Assembly: GCA_033812795.1 (NCBI GenBank)
Contig: JAPXSY010000003.1
Coordinates: 38,562-102,561, forward strand
DNA length: 64,000 bases
DNA from: JAPXSY01 sp033812795
GTDB lineage: Bacteria > Verrucomicrobiota > Kiritimatiellia > RFP12 > UBA1067
Direction of reading: 5' to 3'
The notes beneath the pieces are model-generated. The model made no database searches. It saw only the letters and a program-made list of their open reading frames with translations, and was not told where the DNA came from. Position numbers and translations under genes: made by a program. Within the stretch, counting starts at the first letter, position 1. Each line of letters begins with the position of its first letter. This document shows positions 8,336-16,526 of this stretch, piece by piece.

Positions 8336-10006
8336 TTACTGCGTGCCCATCATCTGGCTGGAGAACATCTGAAAGAAGAGTTCCTGCAGCACAGCGCGCC
8401 CGTCGCGATTGATGCGCTGCAGCGCCGCCAATTCCGCGGTGCCGAAGCGTAACGAAGCCGTGAACGCACCGTTGGCGCCGCGCCCCAGACCCAATGCCGC
8501 ACCGTCCCCCCCGGTGGGAAACGGGCGGAGATGCTCCGGTTTCACATTCGGGATAATGCTCACCAGATGACGCATCAGACTCGCCAGGCGTAAATTCGCG
8601 CCGGAGGTCAGCGGTGTGTCCGCCAGTGCCGGATCCTGCATGCGCAACCGTCGTTCCAGCGTGAGTTGCCGTTCCCGAAACGTCAACTCCGTCAGTTCCC
8701 CGTCCAGCGTTTGGACGGGGCCAACCGTTGTAATCACAAACCCTTCCGTGACGGCGGTTTCCAATACGGCCTGTTTTAGAAAGAGTTCGAGCAACGTGTT
8801 CAGGATCGAGACGTCGGTCTTGCCTTCCGCTTCGGCTTCGGGCGCGTGAAACGCGAGACGATAGGATACGATCTCCACACCGGTTGCGGCACGCCGCGCG
8901 GGAAGCGGTTTGAGGGTGATGCCGTCAGCATGGCTCACGGTGTGCAGTGAACGGATGGCTTTCTCCGCGTCTGCGGTCTGCACGACCGGCTCGATCTGCA
9001 CGAGGCAGATGCCACGTTGATCCCGAGTGGGGGAAAGGGAGATCAGGCAATCGCCGCTGAACCCGTTTGTGGGCGCGATTCCCGCATAGGGTCGTACCAG
9101 ACTGAGCCGTTGCGAACCGAGATACGGATCCCAGAGCTGCGGCGCGTCACACGCTGATACGGAGGCGAAAAACGCGCGATCCGGCACGCCGTGCCAGAGT
9201 GTCGCGCGCGGCGGACGCATCGCGGCGACGAGGCGGGCAAGTCCGGTGCCAGCCGTTGGTCGGCCACGCACAGTCAGGGTGAGGGCCTGACTTTCGAAGG
9301 TCAATGCGAAAGAGAAGGTCTCGCATTCGCGAAGGAAACGGTCCGTGTTGACGAACGCCCCGGCTTTGTCACTGCGAACTCCTGTCAGGTCAGCCAGCCG
9401 TTGCGGATTGACCAGAACACGCAGGGTGCCGGGGATCGACTGGGGGGGGGCGTCCAACAGAAGCGAGCGGTTTTCCCAAGCCCACAACACGGCCTCAGCC
9501 GAAGACGAGGTGAACAGGTGCCGTTTGACGACAACCACCGTGACGACCGGCGTCAGGTTCGTGGAGGCGGGCTCTTCAAACCGGGTAAAGGGTTCGACAC
9601 GCGTTTGTTTCCGGTAGACTGCGGCCAATGCGTCAAGCACTGTCCGCCCGTCGTCCGTCAACGGGATGATTGCCACATTGGCTGGATTTCCCGCACCAAC
9701 GGGCTTTTGGGTCTCTACCGTTTGCACGATACGCAGCGGGCGATTCCGATCCACACCCGTGAACGACGGCAGGCAGGTTGCACGGTCCAGCGCACCTTGA
9801 ACCCACTCTAACGCCAGCGGCAAATCCGCGAGGCGGCTGAACGCCGAAGCGCCGTAGATCACGCTTTGGTAACTGTCCGTTTCGAGAATACCGACAAAGA
9901 GACGTTCAGCCCGGCTGACGCAGGGCAGAAGAACGGCGAGGGACAACCCCGCCATCCGCAGAGCGGAGGGGAACCGTACAATGAACTTAGCACGTTTCGT
10001 GTTCAT
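8336..10006 (-). CDS. Large secreted protein of unknown function
   Basis: I do not recognise a family. The 556-residue protein has a signal peptide (ALRMAGLSLAVLLPCVSRA, cleaved near residue 33) and a globular mature part with no further membrane segment. Local signs are an N-terminal VGILETDSYQSVIYG, a middle region of alternating strands, and a conserved-looking C-terminus (FGTAELAALQRINRDGRAVLQELFFQMF). It is the last gene of a minus-strand unit: its ATG overlaps the stop of the lipoprotein gene before it (ATGA). Export and operon position suggest that it works outside the inner membrane with the lipoprotein and the propeller protein. Confidence 0.75.
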   Translation of the reverse strand: MNTKRAKFIVRFPSALRMAGLSLAVLLPCVSRAERLFVGILETDSYQSVIYGASAFSRLADLPLALEWVQGALDRATCLPSFTGVDRNRPLRIVQTVETQKPVGAGNPANVAIIPLTDDGRTVLDALAAVYRKQTRVEPFTRFEEPASTNLTPVVTVVVVKRHLFTSSSAEAVLWAWENRSLLLDAPPQSIPGTLRVLVNPQRLADLTGVRSDKAGAFVNTDRFLRECETFSFALTFESQALTLTVRGRPTAGTGLARLVAAMRPPRATLWHGVPDRAFFASVSACDAPQLWDPYLGSQRLSLVRPYAGIAPTNGFSGDCLISLSPTRDQRGICLVQIEPVVQTADAEKAIRSLHTVSHADGITLKPLPARRAATGVEIVSYRLAFHAPEAEAEGKTDVSILNTLLELFLKQAVLETAVTEGFVITTVGPVQTLDGELTELTFRERQLTLERRLRMQDPALADTPLTSGANLRLASLMRHLVSIIPNVKPEHLRPFPTGGDGAALGLGRGANGAFTASLRFGTAELAALQRINRDGRAVLQELFFQMFSSQMMGTQ

Positions 10007-10512
10007 GGTTTACGTGCCCGGGGGTTGGGGTGATGGAACATCATCACCAGCAGCCGGCATTGTTCCGCAAGATCTGGATCACCGATCGGATCCACATAGC
10101 TGACCGTTTTGTTTTGGATGTTGGCCGAGACGTAAATCTGATCCGCCTCCTCGATGTTTTTCGGTTTGACCGGTTTTTCAAAGAGTCCCTTGTCCACCAA
10201 AGTCTGGAACAGGAATACGGCTTCGTGTCGCGGAATGGTCAGTCGCGTCTCGCGGATATCGTACCATTGCTGGTGGGTCATGTCCTTGGCGAACGGATTG
10301 CTGACCAGCGGACTGCTTCCTTCGCGGACAGTGACGATCCCGTTCCCGTCCAGACGCACCCAGACGCGTTGGGTCGGATTGCCGATCCGGTAATGGCGGA
10401 TATCCACCCAGTTCAGTCCCGATTCGGTTACTGTAAAATAGGGGTTTTCCATCGGGTGTTGGCAACCGCACACGATAACCAGTGCGGCCGCAGCCCAGGC
10501 ATGTCGTCTCAT
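10003..10512 (-). CDS. Putative lipoprotein, unknown function
   Basis: This is a 169-residue protein whose N-terminus (WAAAALVIVCGCQHP) carries a lipobox-like VCGC or IVCG-C. The mature part starts with FTVTESGLNWVDIRHYRIGNPTQRVWVRLDGNG, a small beta-rich domain without a family I recognise. Only four bases separate it from the propeller gene upstream, and its stop overlaps the start of the next gene, so all are co-translated. It is likely anchored in the outer or inner membrane leaflet facing the periplasm. Confidence 0.75.
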   Translation of the reverse strand: MRRHAWAAAALVIVCGCQHPMENPYFTVTESGLNWVDIRHYRIGNPTQRVWVRLDGNGIVTVREGSSPLVSNPFAKDMTHQQWYDIRETRLTIPRHEAVFLFQTLVDKGLFEKPVKPKNIEEADQIYVSANIQNKTVSYVDPIGDPDLAEQCRLLVMMFHHPNPRARKP

Positions 10513-10516
10513 GGCA

Positions 10517-11758
10517 TCACCTTTTTTTCACGTCCATCACATAAACCTGACGGGAACCCTCGTGCACAGAGTTGAACGCGAGCATGCCGCCGTCTGGCCG
10601 CCAGCGCGGATGCAGGTCACACCGCCAATAGGTGCCGCGGTAGGATTCCGGCACGAAGAATCCACCCAACGGCAGAATGGCGTGATCCGCCATACGCAAG
10701 ACCATGAGTTTACGCTCGTTCAGGCGGTCGGGGTAGGTGTCCGTCGCCATCCAAAGGCCGTCATCCGAAAAGACCCCGTGACCATCGAAATCCAGCATGC
10801 CGCGGCCGACGCGTGTGTAGTCGGTCTTGCCGACCGTGAAGAGCACATGCGTGTATACTTTTTTCTGATAGTTCGCGGTGACCATCAGCCGGTCGCCGTC
10901 CAGCCAATTGAAATGCGACCCGCCCCAGCCGTCCGGAAAACAACGACGCACGCCACTGCCGTCACGATTGCAGGTGAAGGACGTGGTTTTCCAGTTGCGT
11001 GCGGTCTTGGGGTTGACCGAACGCGCCAGCCAAAAGATTTTGGATCCGTCCCGACTGAAGACCGTATGGCAGAAATAGGCGAGGTCAACCCCTTCTTCCA
11101 CGGAGGGCATCTGTTCGCGGACTGATGCGATCGGCACGATCAGCTTCGCCGTACCCGTCTCCAGATCGACCAGAAAAAGCCCGTCGTCCTGAGGGAAAGA
11201 GACGGTTTCACGCGCGTCCTGTCCCTTGCCGCCGTATCCGTAATCGGGGCGCGTGAGGCGTAGCCGCGCGTAATTGATGCTGACGGCCTCTTTACCGGAT
11301 GGGGAGACCGCGCTGACGGGGAACGGCACGATCCGTCGGGTGCGGGTCTGCAAATCAAAGATGACCGTCACGAACCGGCCGTCGACCAGATCATTGAAAA
11401 GGAAGTGGCGATCGGGTGCGGTTGCCAGCCAGTGGGCCATGGCCGCCTCCTGAAAGTTCCAGCAGCGTGTGGTGGTCAAGGGTATGAAGCGGTTGTTATC
11501 CTGCAGGTCCACCACACCGAGTTCCGCCACGTCCGCTTCGGTCGGGAGACGGTTTTTCACATCGGTTTCGAGCACGGTGACGTAGCGGTTGTTGGCGCTC
11601 CACGCATTAATCGCGTAATACGAGGCGAACAGGTGGTCTTTGGGCCCCGACGTGATGGCTCGCGCGGCGGAGAAAACCGGGAACGGTTCCGCATTCGCGT
11701 GAGCGGTGAGCAACAAGATCAGGAGGGAAATGGACAGGCTATGGCGTGTCAGATGCAT
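10517..11758 (-). CDS. Secreted TolB-like beta-propeller protein
   Basis: The 413-residue protein has a clear signal peptide (SISLLILLLTAHANA). The mature part has repeating four-strand units with D-G/N turns and W-x-x-D-G type closures (VFSRDGSKIFWLAR, GVFSDDGLWMATDTYP, HPRWRPDGGMLAFNSVHEGSRQVYVMD), typical of TolB/oligogalacturonate-lyase-like propellers. The last blade resembles 'P.WSPDGK.LAF.S...G...IY.MD'. It could bind or cleave a glycan, but no catalytic residue can be assigned. Its start overlaps the last 20 bases of the ATP-grasp gene, which ties it to that enzyme. Confidence 0.75.
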   Translation of the reverse strand: MHLTRHSLSISLLILLLTAHANAEPFPVFSAARAITSGPKDHLFASYYAINAWSANNRYVTVLETDVKNRLPTEADVAELGVVDLQDNNRFIPLTTTRCWNFQEAAMAHWLATAPDRHFLFNDLVDGRFVTVIFDLQTRTRRIVPFPVSAVSPSGKEAVSINYARLRLTRPDYGYGGKGQDARETVSFPQDDGLFLVDLETGTAKLIVPIASVREQMPSVEEGVDLAYFCHTVFSRDGSKIFWLARSVNPKTARNWKTTSFTCNRDGSGVRRCFPDGWGGSHFNWLDGDRLMVTANYQKKVYTHVLFTVGKTDYTRVGRGMLDFDGHGVFSDDGLWMATDTYPDRLNERKLMVLRMADHAILPLGGFFVPESYRGTYWRCDLHPRWRPDGGMLAFNSVHEGSRQVYVMDVKKR

Positions 11759-12797
11759 GGTCCGATCCTTTCATTTTGATTGCGTGTGTCGTGCCGCACG
11801 TCTTTTTCCCGTGTTTTGCGATAAGCGGGTAAGGACGACAGCATGTGGCGTTCCCTGTTACAGTCTCAGGAAACAGGACATCCAAAAAACATTCGGCGAC
11901 TTGGGTGCCTTCGGGCGGGGAGATCGCCATGTCCGGGCTGACTTCGACCACGGTGGCCCGGCGTGTGGCGCGGTCGATCAGAAAATCTACGCCGATCAGC
12001 GGCACCGGCAGAGCACGGACGATGCGCTGCGCCAGACGCAGTGCGTACGCGGGCACGGCGTGCGTGGCGAGCTCGACCGTACCTCCAGTGTGATAATTAT
12101 GAGTCAGTCGGACTTGCACCGCACATCCGGCAGCGGGCACGTCATCGGGCGCATGTCCCTGTTCCGCGAGATTGCGTCGGGTTTCCGGATCCCACGGGAT
12201 GAGGTTGCTAGGGTCTTCGGCCCGGCGTCGGCGGTTGTGAAGCGTAATGAGTTGGCGGATCGTGTGGCGTCCGTCGCCCGTGACCTGCGCCGGCTTGCGC
12301 CGGATCGCGGCGGCCAGCTTGCCACCCGCCAGAATCACGCGCAGATCTTCACCCGGAACGGTTTCCTCAAGCAACACATCGCGTTCATAGCGGCGTGCGC
12401 GACGGATGGCCGCATGCAGTTCAGCAGGGGTGCGTACCCCCATAGCAACACCGCGCCCGCCCCATTGGCTGTCAGGTTTGACCACCACCGGCGCGTGTGT
12501 GCGCAGAAAGGCGAGCGCTTCTTCGGGTTGCGCGTCCCGGTAAACGCATTGCGTCGGCACCGGGATCCGGTGACGGGAAAGCCAGCGATGGCAGGCGCGC
12601 TTGCTGTTGAGCAAGTGGTAGGTGGCGGCTCCGACATGATCCGTGAGCGCGTTGAAACACCGTACGCTCCGGCCCTCCCGGCTGAGGGTGAAAATCGGCA
12701 GTTCGGGGTCGGGGTTAATCATCGTGACGCGGATGCCGCGGCGTCGGGCGGCATCGGTCAATGTAGTCGTATAAGGGGTGAGGGGGGGCGTATTCAT
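11739..12797 (-). CDS. ATP-grasp ligase resembling the central domain of cyanophycin synthetase
   Basis: ATP-grasp enzymes join a carboxylate to an amine through an acyl-phosphate. The 352-residue product has the fold's landmarks: SKRACHRWLSRHRIPVP, VVVKPDSQWGGRGVAMGV (nucleotide-binding Lys and glycine loop), VLLEETVPGEDLRVILAGGKL, and near the end GVDFLIDRATRRATVVEVSPDM, where metal-binding Asp and Glu are expected. The segment IRRKPAQVTGDGRHTIRQLI and the following DDVPAAGCAVQV resemble CphA/GshAB ligases. Unlike CphA it stops without a Mur-ligase domain. The ATG overlaps the stop of the preceding small gene. The substrate is unknown; an amino-acid or peptide ligase is the most reasonable inference. 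Confidence 0.8.
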   Translation of the reverse strand: MNTPPLTPYTTTLTDAARRRGIRVTMINPDPELPIFTLSREGRSVRCFNALTDHVGAATYHLLNSKRACHRWLSRHRIPVPTQCVYRDAQPEEALAFLRTHAPVVVKPDSQWGGRGVAMGVRTPAELHAAIRRARRYERDVLLEETVPGEDLRVILAGGKLAAAIRRKPAQVTGDGRHTIRQLITLHNRRRRAEDPSNLIPWDPETRRNLAEQGHAPDDVPAAGCAVQVRLTHNYHTGGTVELATHAVPAYALRLAQRIVRALPVPLIGVDFLIDRATRRATVVEVSPDMAISPPEGTQVAECFLDVLFPETVTGNATCCRPYPLIAKHGKKTCGTTHAIKMKGSDHASDTP

Positions 12798-13045
12798 CGT
12801 TTCAACCGGTTCTCGATCAGCACCGGGCCGCCCCACTTGCCGGTCGTGACCAGATCCCAATCGCCATTGCCGTCCATGTCGGCGACCACGATACCCAGTT
12901 TGCCGTCACCATGGAAATCCGCGATGCCGCACGCTTCAGTTCGGTTGGTTCTGATCCGGTGGGGGATGAACGTCACTTCAACGGCGGCAGTACCGAACGC
13001 AAGAACCGGAACCACGGACAGCAACAGAAAACGGGACATGCGCAT
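12794..13045 (-). CDS. Short secreted FG-GAP/VCBS-like protein, possibly a remnant
   Basis: This is an 83-residue protein starting at the ATG that follows CAGGAGAGAG. It has a signal peptide (MSRFLLLSVVPVLAFGTAA) and then ACGIADFHGDGKLGIVVADMDGNGDWDLVTTGKWGG, two calcium-loop-like D-x-D/N-G-D motifs of FG-GAP or VCBS type packed unusually close together. Intact propellers of this family need several such repeats, so a single compressed pair suggests an in-frame internal deletion, or a small dedicated protein. It is first in the minus-strand five-gene unit, and its stop overlaps the ATP-grasp start. Confidence 0.6.
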   Translation of the reverse strand: MRMSRFLLLSVVPVLAFGTAAVEVTFIPHRIRTNRTEACGIADFHGDGKLGIVVADMDGNGDWDLVTTGKWGGPVLIENRLKR

Positions 13046-13067
13046 GAACTCTCTCCTGATGCGAAAC

Positions 13068-13073
13068 AGTATA
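13068..13073 (-). promoter_or_regulatory. -10 box of the five-gene minus-strand unit
   Basis: TATACT on the minus strand, 22 bases before the ATG of the first gene, with the ribosome binding site in between. The -35 region 17 bases further up (AGACAA) is poor. Confidence 0.35.
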
Positions 13074-13244
13074 GCGCGGCATGCGGGAGTTTGTCTTGCA
13101 AAAAAAGATTGGGCAGGGCAATCGGATCGATTTTCACCATTGACATCAATGCCGATAAAGCGCATGGTCTTTCATAGCAATAGGGCAGGTGTTTCGCGGA
13201 CAAAAACCTAGTGGTTTGCAACCCCCTCGAATAGGTGGTAAAAA

Positions 13245-16200
13245 ATGAAAAGAAAACGGATGATGGTTGTCGGTGCTGTTGTGTTCGGCGTCGCTGCGGT
13301 GCAGGCGGCAGACGTTTATTGGTGGAAGGGTTCAGCCGGGGATCATAAGTGGTCGACGGCGGACAACTGGGCGGTTGGCTCACTTGAAGGCGATACCGCG
13401 ACCGAGGCGCCGACCAACGGTCAGGACGTGTGGCTTGTCGGGTATGCGGGTGAAACGATCATCAACGACGTTGACGGTGTCACGCTTAACTCCCTCCACA
13501 CGACCAATCAGGTCGACACCACGCATCCGGTGATGCTCATCGGCAAACCGCTGACGCTGAGCGCCACCTACAAATGCTACACGAGGACAACCAACGAGGT
13601 CGGTCTCGTCTTTACCACGACCGGCGGGGTTTCGATCTATGGCGCCAACAATTACAATGTCATCCGTGGCGGCATCTCCGCAGAGAACGCGATTTCGCTG
13701 ACTTTTAGCAATGCGCGCGATCTCGGCTACGACTGTCCGATCTTCAACGTCTATGGTGCGGTGAGCGTGCCGAAGGGGAGTGTGCGGGCGGCGCAGGGCA
13801 ACAGCGCGACAAGCTTCTACGGACCGGTGACCGCAGTCACGCTTTATTCGGGTCAGTACTATGGTAACGGACACGTCCATCTCTACGCGATCGGCAACAA
13901 TATCGGCACCGTCTACGCATCCAAGTACAACATCTGCAATTTCAACGCCGCAAACTGCTTCGTGAACAATCCCCTGCTGTGCTGGGACTGGAACAACAAT
14001 ACGGATAGCAATGGCGAGACCTTCCGGTTTTATGGCGATTTGACGATCGATCATTTCGAGAGCACCACGCTTCAGTCCGCCGAGGTGTCGAACGTGAAGC
14101 GGGCGATCGGCGCTGCGAGCGGGATCTCGACCGTGACAATGAAGGCGACGACCAACAGCAACACCTCGGCGAGCTACAACGACAAGCTGTCGCTCGTCTG
14201 GGATCCCCAGGGCGACTACACGTTCATGAACACCAACCGCATCAGCACGATGACCGGTACGATCACGGTGAAGCGCGGCCGAATGGTGGTGGCGGGTACG
14301 GCGAATTTCACTAAACTCACCGGTATCACGGTCGAGGACGGCGCGGCGTTCGAAGCGGCGTCGACTTCGGCGGCAACGACTTTCCCGCTGCTGACAACGC
14401 TTACGCTCGGCCGAAACGCGCGCTTCGACGTGACCAACACGACTTCGACCGTCTTCGCCCAAGACGTCACTTTGTTGGTGCTCGCCGAAGGAGCGAAGCT
14501 TTACATCGGCAGGGACATCGAGTTGAAGTTCACGGGGGTGAATCGTGACGGCGTATATCTTGCCAGTACGAATTTTTCGGCGGCAACCTGCGACTGGATC
14601 GAGGGTGAGGGCACGGTGACGACGCCGGCCGTATCGACGTTGACGAGTTGGAAAACGCCAGCGGACGGCGATTGGTCAACCGAGGCGAACTGGTCTCATG
14701 GCGTGCCGGCGGCGGGCAAGGAGACGTATCTCACCATACAGGGCGGTACGTACACCGCGCGGGTGGACGTCGCGTCCCTCGTGAATGGGCGTACCACGCT
14801 TGGAAACACGGACGGAAATGAGTCGGCGCTGCTGGTCGGGAACGATCTCGCAATCGCGGACGGCAACTGGCTCCAGATCAACGCCGGCGGTGCCTACGTG
14901 CAGACGAATGGCGTGAGCGAGTTCCGTAATACTGCGGAGGCGCGCAGGACGACGGTGAACGAAGGTGGCCTGTGGCGGCTCGAGGGAACGGCGACCAACC
15001 GATTCCTCACCAGTGACAGTGGCTTCTTCACGCTTGCGGGCGGCAGGATCGAAATCGCCGATCAAGCGGAGCTGTATTTCGAAAACATTCAGCATGCCTA
15101 CAATCAGTATTCGGCTTTGGACGCGGGTAGGATCGACATCTCCGGCAATGGCGTTCTCAAGTACAGTTCGGCGCAGAATTCGATGGCGAATAATATCCGC
15201 GATGCCGAAATCATCGTAAGGGATAACGCGAAGTTCGTTTTCACCTATGCGTCGTTTGCGTCCAAGGCGAATGGCGAATTCCGTCTGGTCGTCACCAACA
15301 ACGCCTCCTACAGGGCGAGTGCGTGCACCTACGTCGGTTACAACGGCTATTCCGCGGTGCCCTCCCATTGTCGGCAGATCTTCGATTTCCACACCGACGT
15401 TTCGCCGAGCAACTACTTCGGCTGGACGGGTTTTGTCGGCGTCAACGCTTCCGGCTACAGCGAGGTCAACATCCATGAGGGCGCGATGGTGCAACTCGGC
15501 GGCGGCTACGGTTGCCGGATTGGCGCCTGTTCGGGCAAGAGCGACAAAAGCGTCTGCAGTCCCACCGGTGTCGTCAACGTGGCCGGCACGGCCCGTGTGG
15601 AAGGCAATTACTATTCGACTTACATCCAGCAGAACAAGGCTGGATACAATGCCTTCTACGGACTGTTGGTCGGCGGTGGCTATCAGTTGTATTACGAGGA
15701 CATCTACAACAACAGGGTGCACCGGGAACTGCCGACTGATTCGCGGATGAAGGGTATCGTCAACATCGCGCCGACGGGATCGTTCCTTCTCTGGCAGGGA
15801 ATGCTCGCGGTGGGTATCGGCACCGGCGGCGACGGCGAGATCAACATCGACGGCGGCACCTTCACCAAGGCCCGCGACGGTAATACGGCGATCGGCATGG
15901 GTGGCGGAAAGGGCGCGGTGACGATCACCGGGGGCGGCAGAATGGACGCCTACGGGACGCTGTTCATCGGCGGCGTGCGCACAAACGACTTCGAAAGCGT
16001 GGTCTATTACGATGACTGGTACGTCGACGACGGCGCTCCGGCATCCCTGCGTGATGCCGAGGGTACGCTCCGGGTGGTCAACGGCGTGTACCGTCAGGCT
16101 GGCGGCGCGGCGAAGATCGTCGTTGGCGCGGAGGGTACGGGGATGATCGAGATCGGTTCGAACGGCGTCGTGCAGGCCGAACATGTGGTGATGTCCAACG

Positions 16201-16511
16201 GCGTCCAGTCGGTCCTGCGCTTCGTTGCCGGTGCAAACGGCTTCGGCTATCTGGATGCGCAGAAATCCCTGTCGATTTGCGACGGGCAGCGTGTCGAGGT
16301 GGACCTCACGGAATATGCCGGGAGCAAGACGAAGCATCAGTTGGTCAAGTTCAGCGGCACGAACGAGAATTTCCGTGTCGACGTTTTGCAACTCGACGCC
16401 GTTTTCACGGACGAGAGCGGCAAGAACCAGCATAAAGTGGCGGTTCTGCGCAAGGGCGCCGACGGTCTGTACTTGAATCTCATGCAAGGAACGGTACTGC
16501 ATTTCAAATGA
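13245..16511 (+). CDS. Very large secreted beta-strand-repeat protein (autotransporter-passenger-like)
   Basis: The 1088-residue protein has a signal peptide (MMVVGAVVFGVAAVQA) and then long stretches of glycine/asparagine-rich beta-strand repeats of the kind found in autotransporter passengers. Two 'W..W....NW' modules mark its halves (WWKGSAGDHKWSTADNW near residue 26 and WKTPADGDWSTEANW near 469). Many units read GGGY/INIDGG-T/ITGGGRMDAYG. No outer-membrane barrel domain, cell-wall anchor or PEP-CTERM tail is visible at the C-terminus. Residues ~313-400 resemble a segment of the next gene's product. Codon choice (frequent GGC, AAC, GAC, TTC) differs from the flanking genes. AGGTGG precedes the ATG. 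The cellular role is unknown; adhesion or glycan interaction is an inference. Confidence 0.8.
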   Translation: MKRKRMMVVGAVVFGVAAVQAADVYWWKGSAGDHKWSTADNWAVGSLEGDTATEAPTNGQDVWLVGYAGETIINDVDGVTLNSLHTTNQVDTTHPVMLIGKPLTLSATYKCYTRTTNEVGLVFTTTGGVSIYGANNYNVIRGGISAENAISLTFSNARDLGYDCPIFNVYGAVSVPKGSVRAAQGNSATSFYGPVTAVTLYSGQYYGNGHVHLYAIGNNIGTVYASKYNICNFNAANCFVNNPLLCWDWNNNTDSNGETFRFYGDLTIDHFESTTLQSAEVSNVKRAIGAASGISTVTMKATTNSNTSASYNDKLSLVWDPQGDYTFMNTNRISTMTGTITVKRGRMVVAGTANFTKLTGITVEDGAAFEAASTSAATTFPLLTTLTLGRNARFDVTNTTSTVFAQDVTLLVLAEGAKLYIGRDIELKFTGVNRDGVYLASTNFSAATCDWIEGEGTVTTPAVSTLTSWKTPADGDWSTEANWSHGVPAAGKETYLTIQGGTYTARVDVASLVNGRTTLGNTDGNESALLVGNDLAIADGNWLQINAGGAYVQTNGVSEFRNTAEARRTTVNEGGLWRLEGTATNRFLTSDSGFFTLAGGRIEIADQAELYFENIQHAYNQYSALDAGRIDISGNGVLKYSSAQNSMANNIRDAEIIVRDNAKFVFTYASFASKANGEFRLVVTNNASYRASACTYVGYNGYSAVPSHCRQIFDFHTDVSPSNYFGWTGFVGVNASGYSEVNIHEGAMVQLGGGYGCRIGACSGKSDKSVCSPTGVVNVAGTARVEGNYYSTYIQQNKAGYNAFYGLLVGGGYQLYYEDIYNNRVHRELPTDSRMKGIVNIAPTGSFLLWQGMLAVGIGTGGDGEINIDGGTFTKARDGNTAIGMGGGKGAVTITGGGRMDAYGTLFIGGVRTNDFESVVYYDDWYVDDGAPASLRDAEGTLRVVNGVYRQAGGAAKIVVGAEGTGMIEIGSNGVVQAEHVVMSNGVQSVLRFVAGANGFGYLDAQKSLSICDGQRVEVDLTEYAGSKTKHQLVKFSGTNENFRVDVLQLDAVFTDESGKNQHKVAVLRKGADGLYLNLMQGTVLHFK

Positions 16512-16526
16512 GGAAAGTGAGGAACC

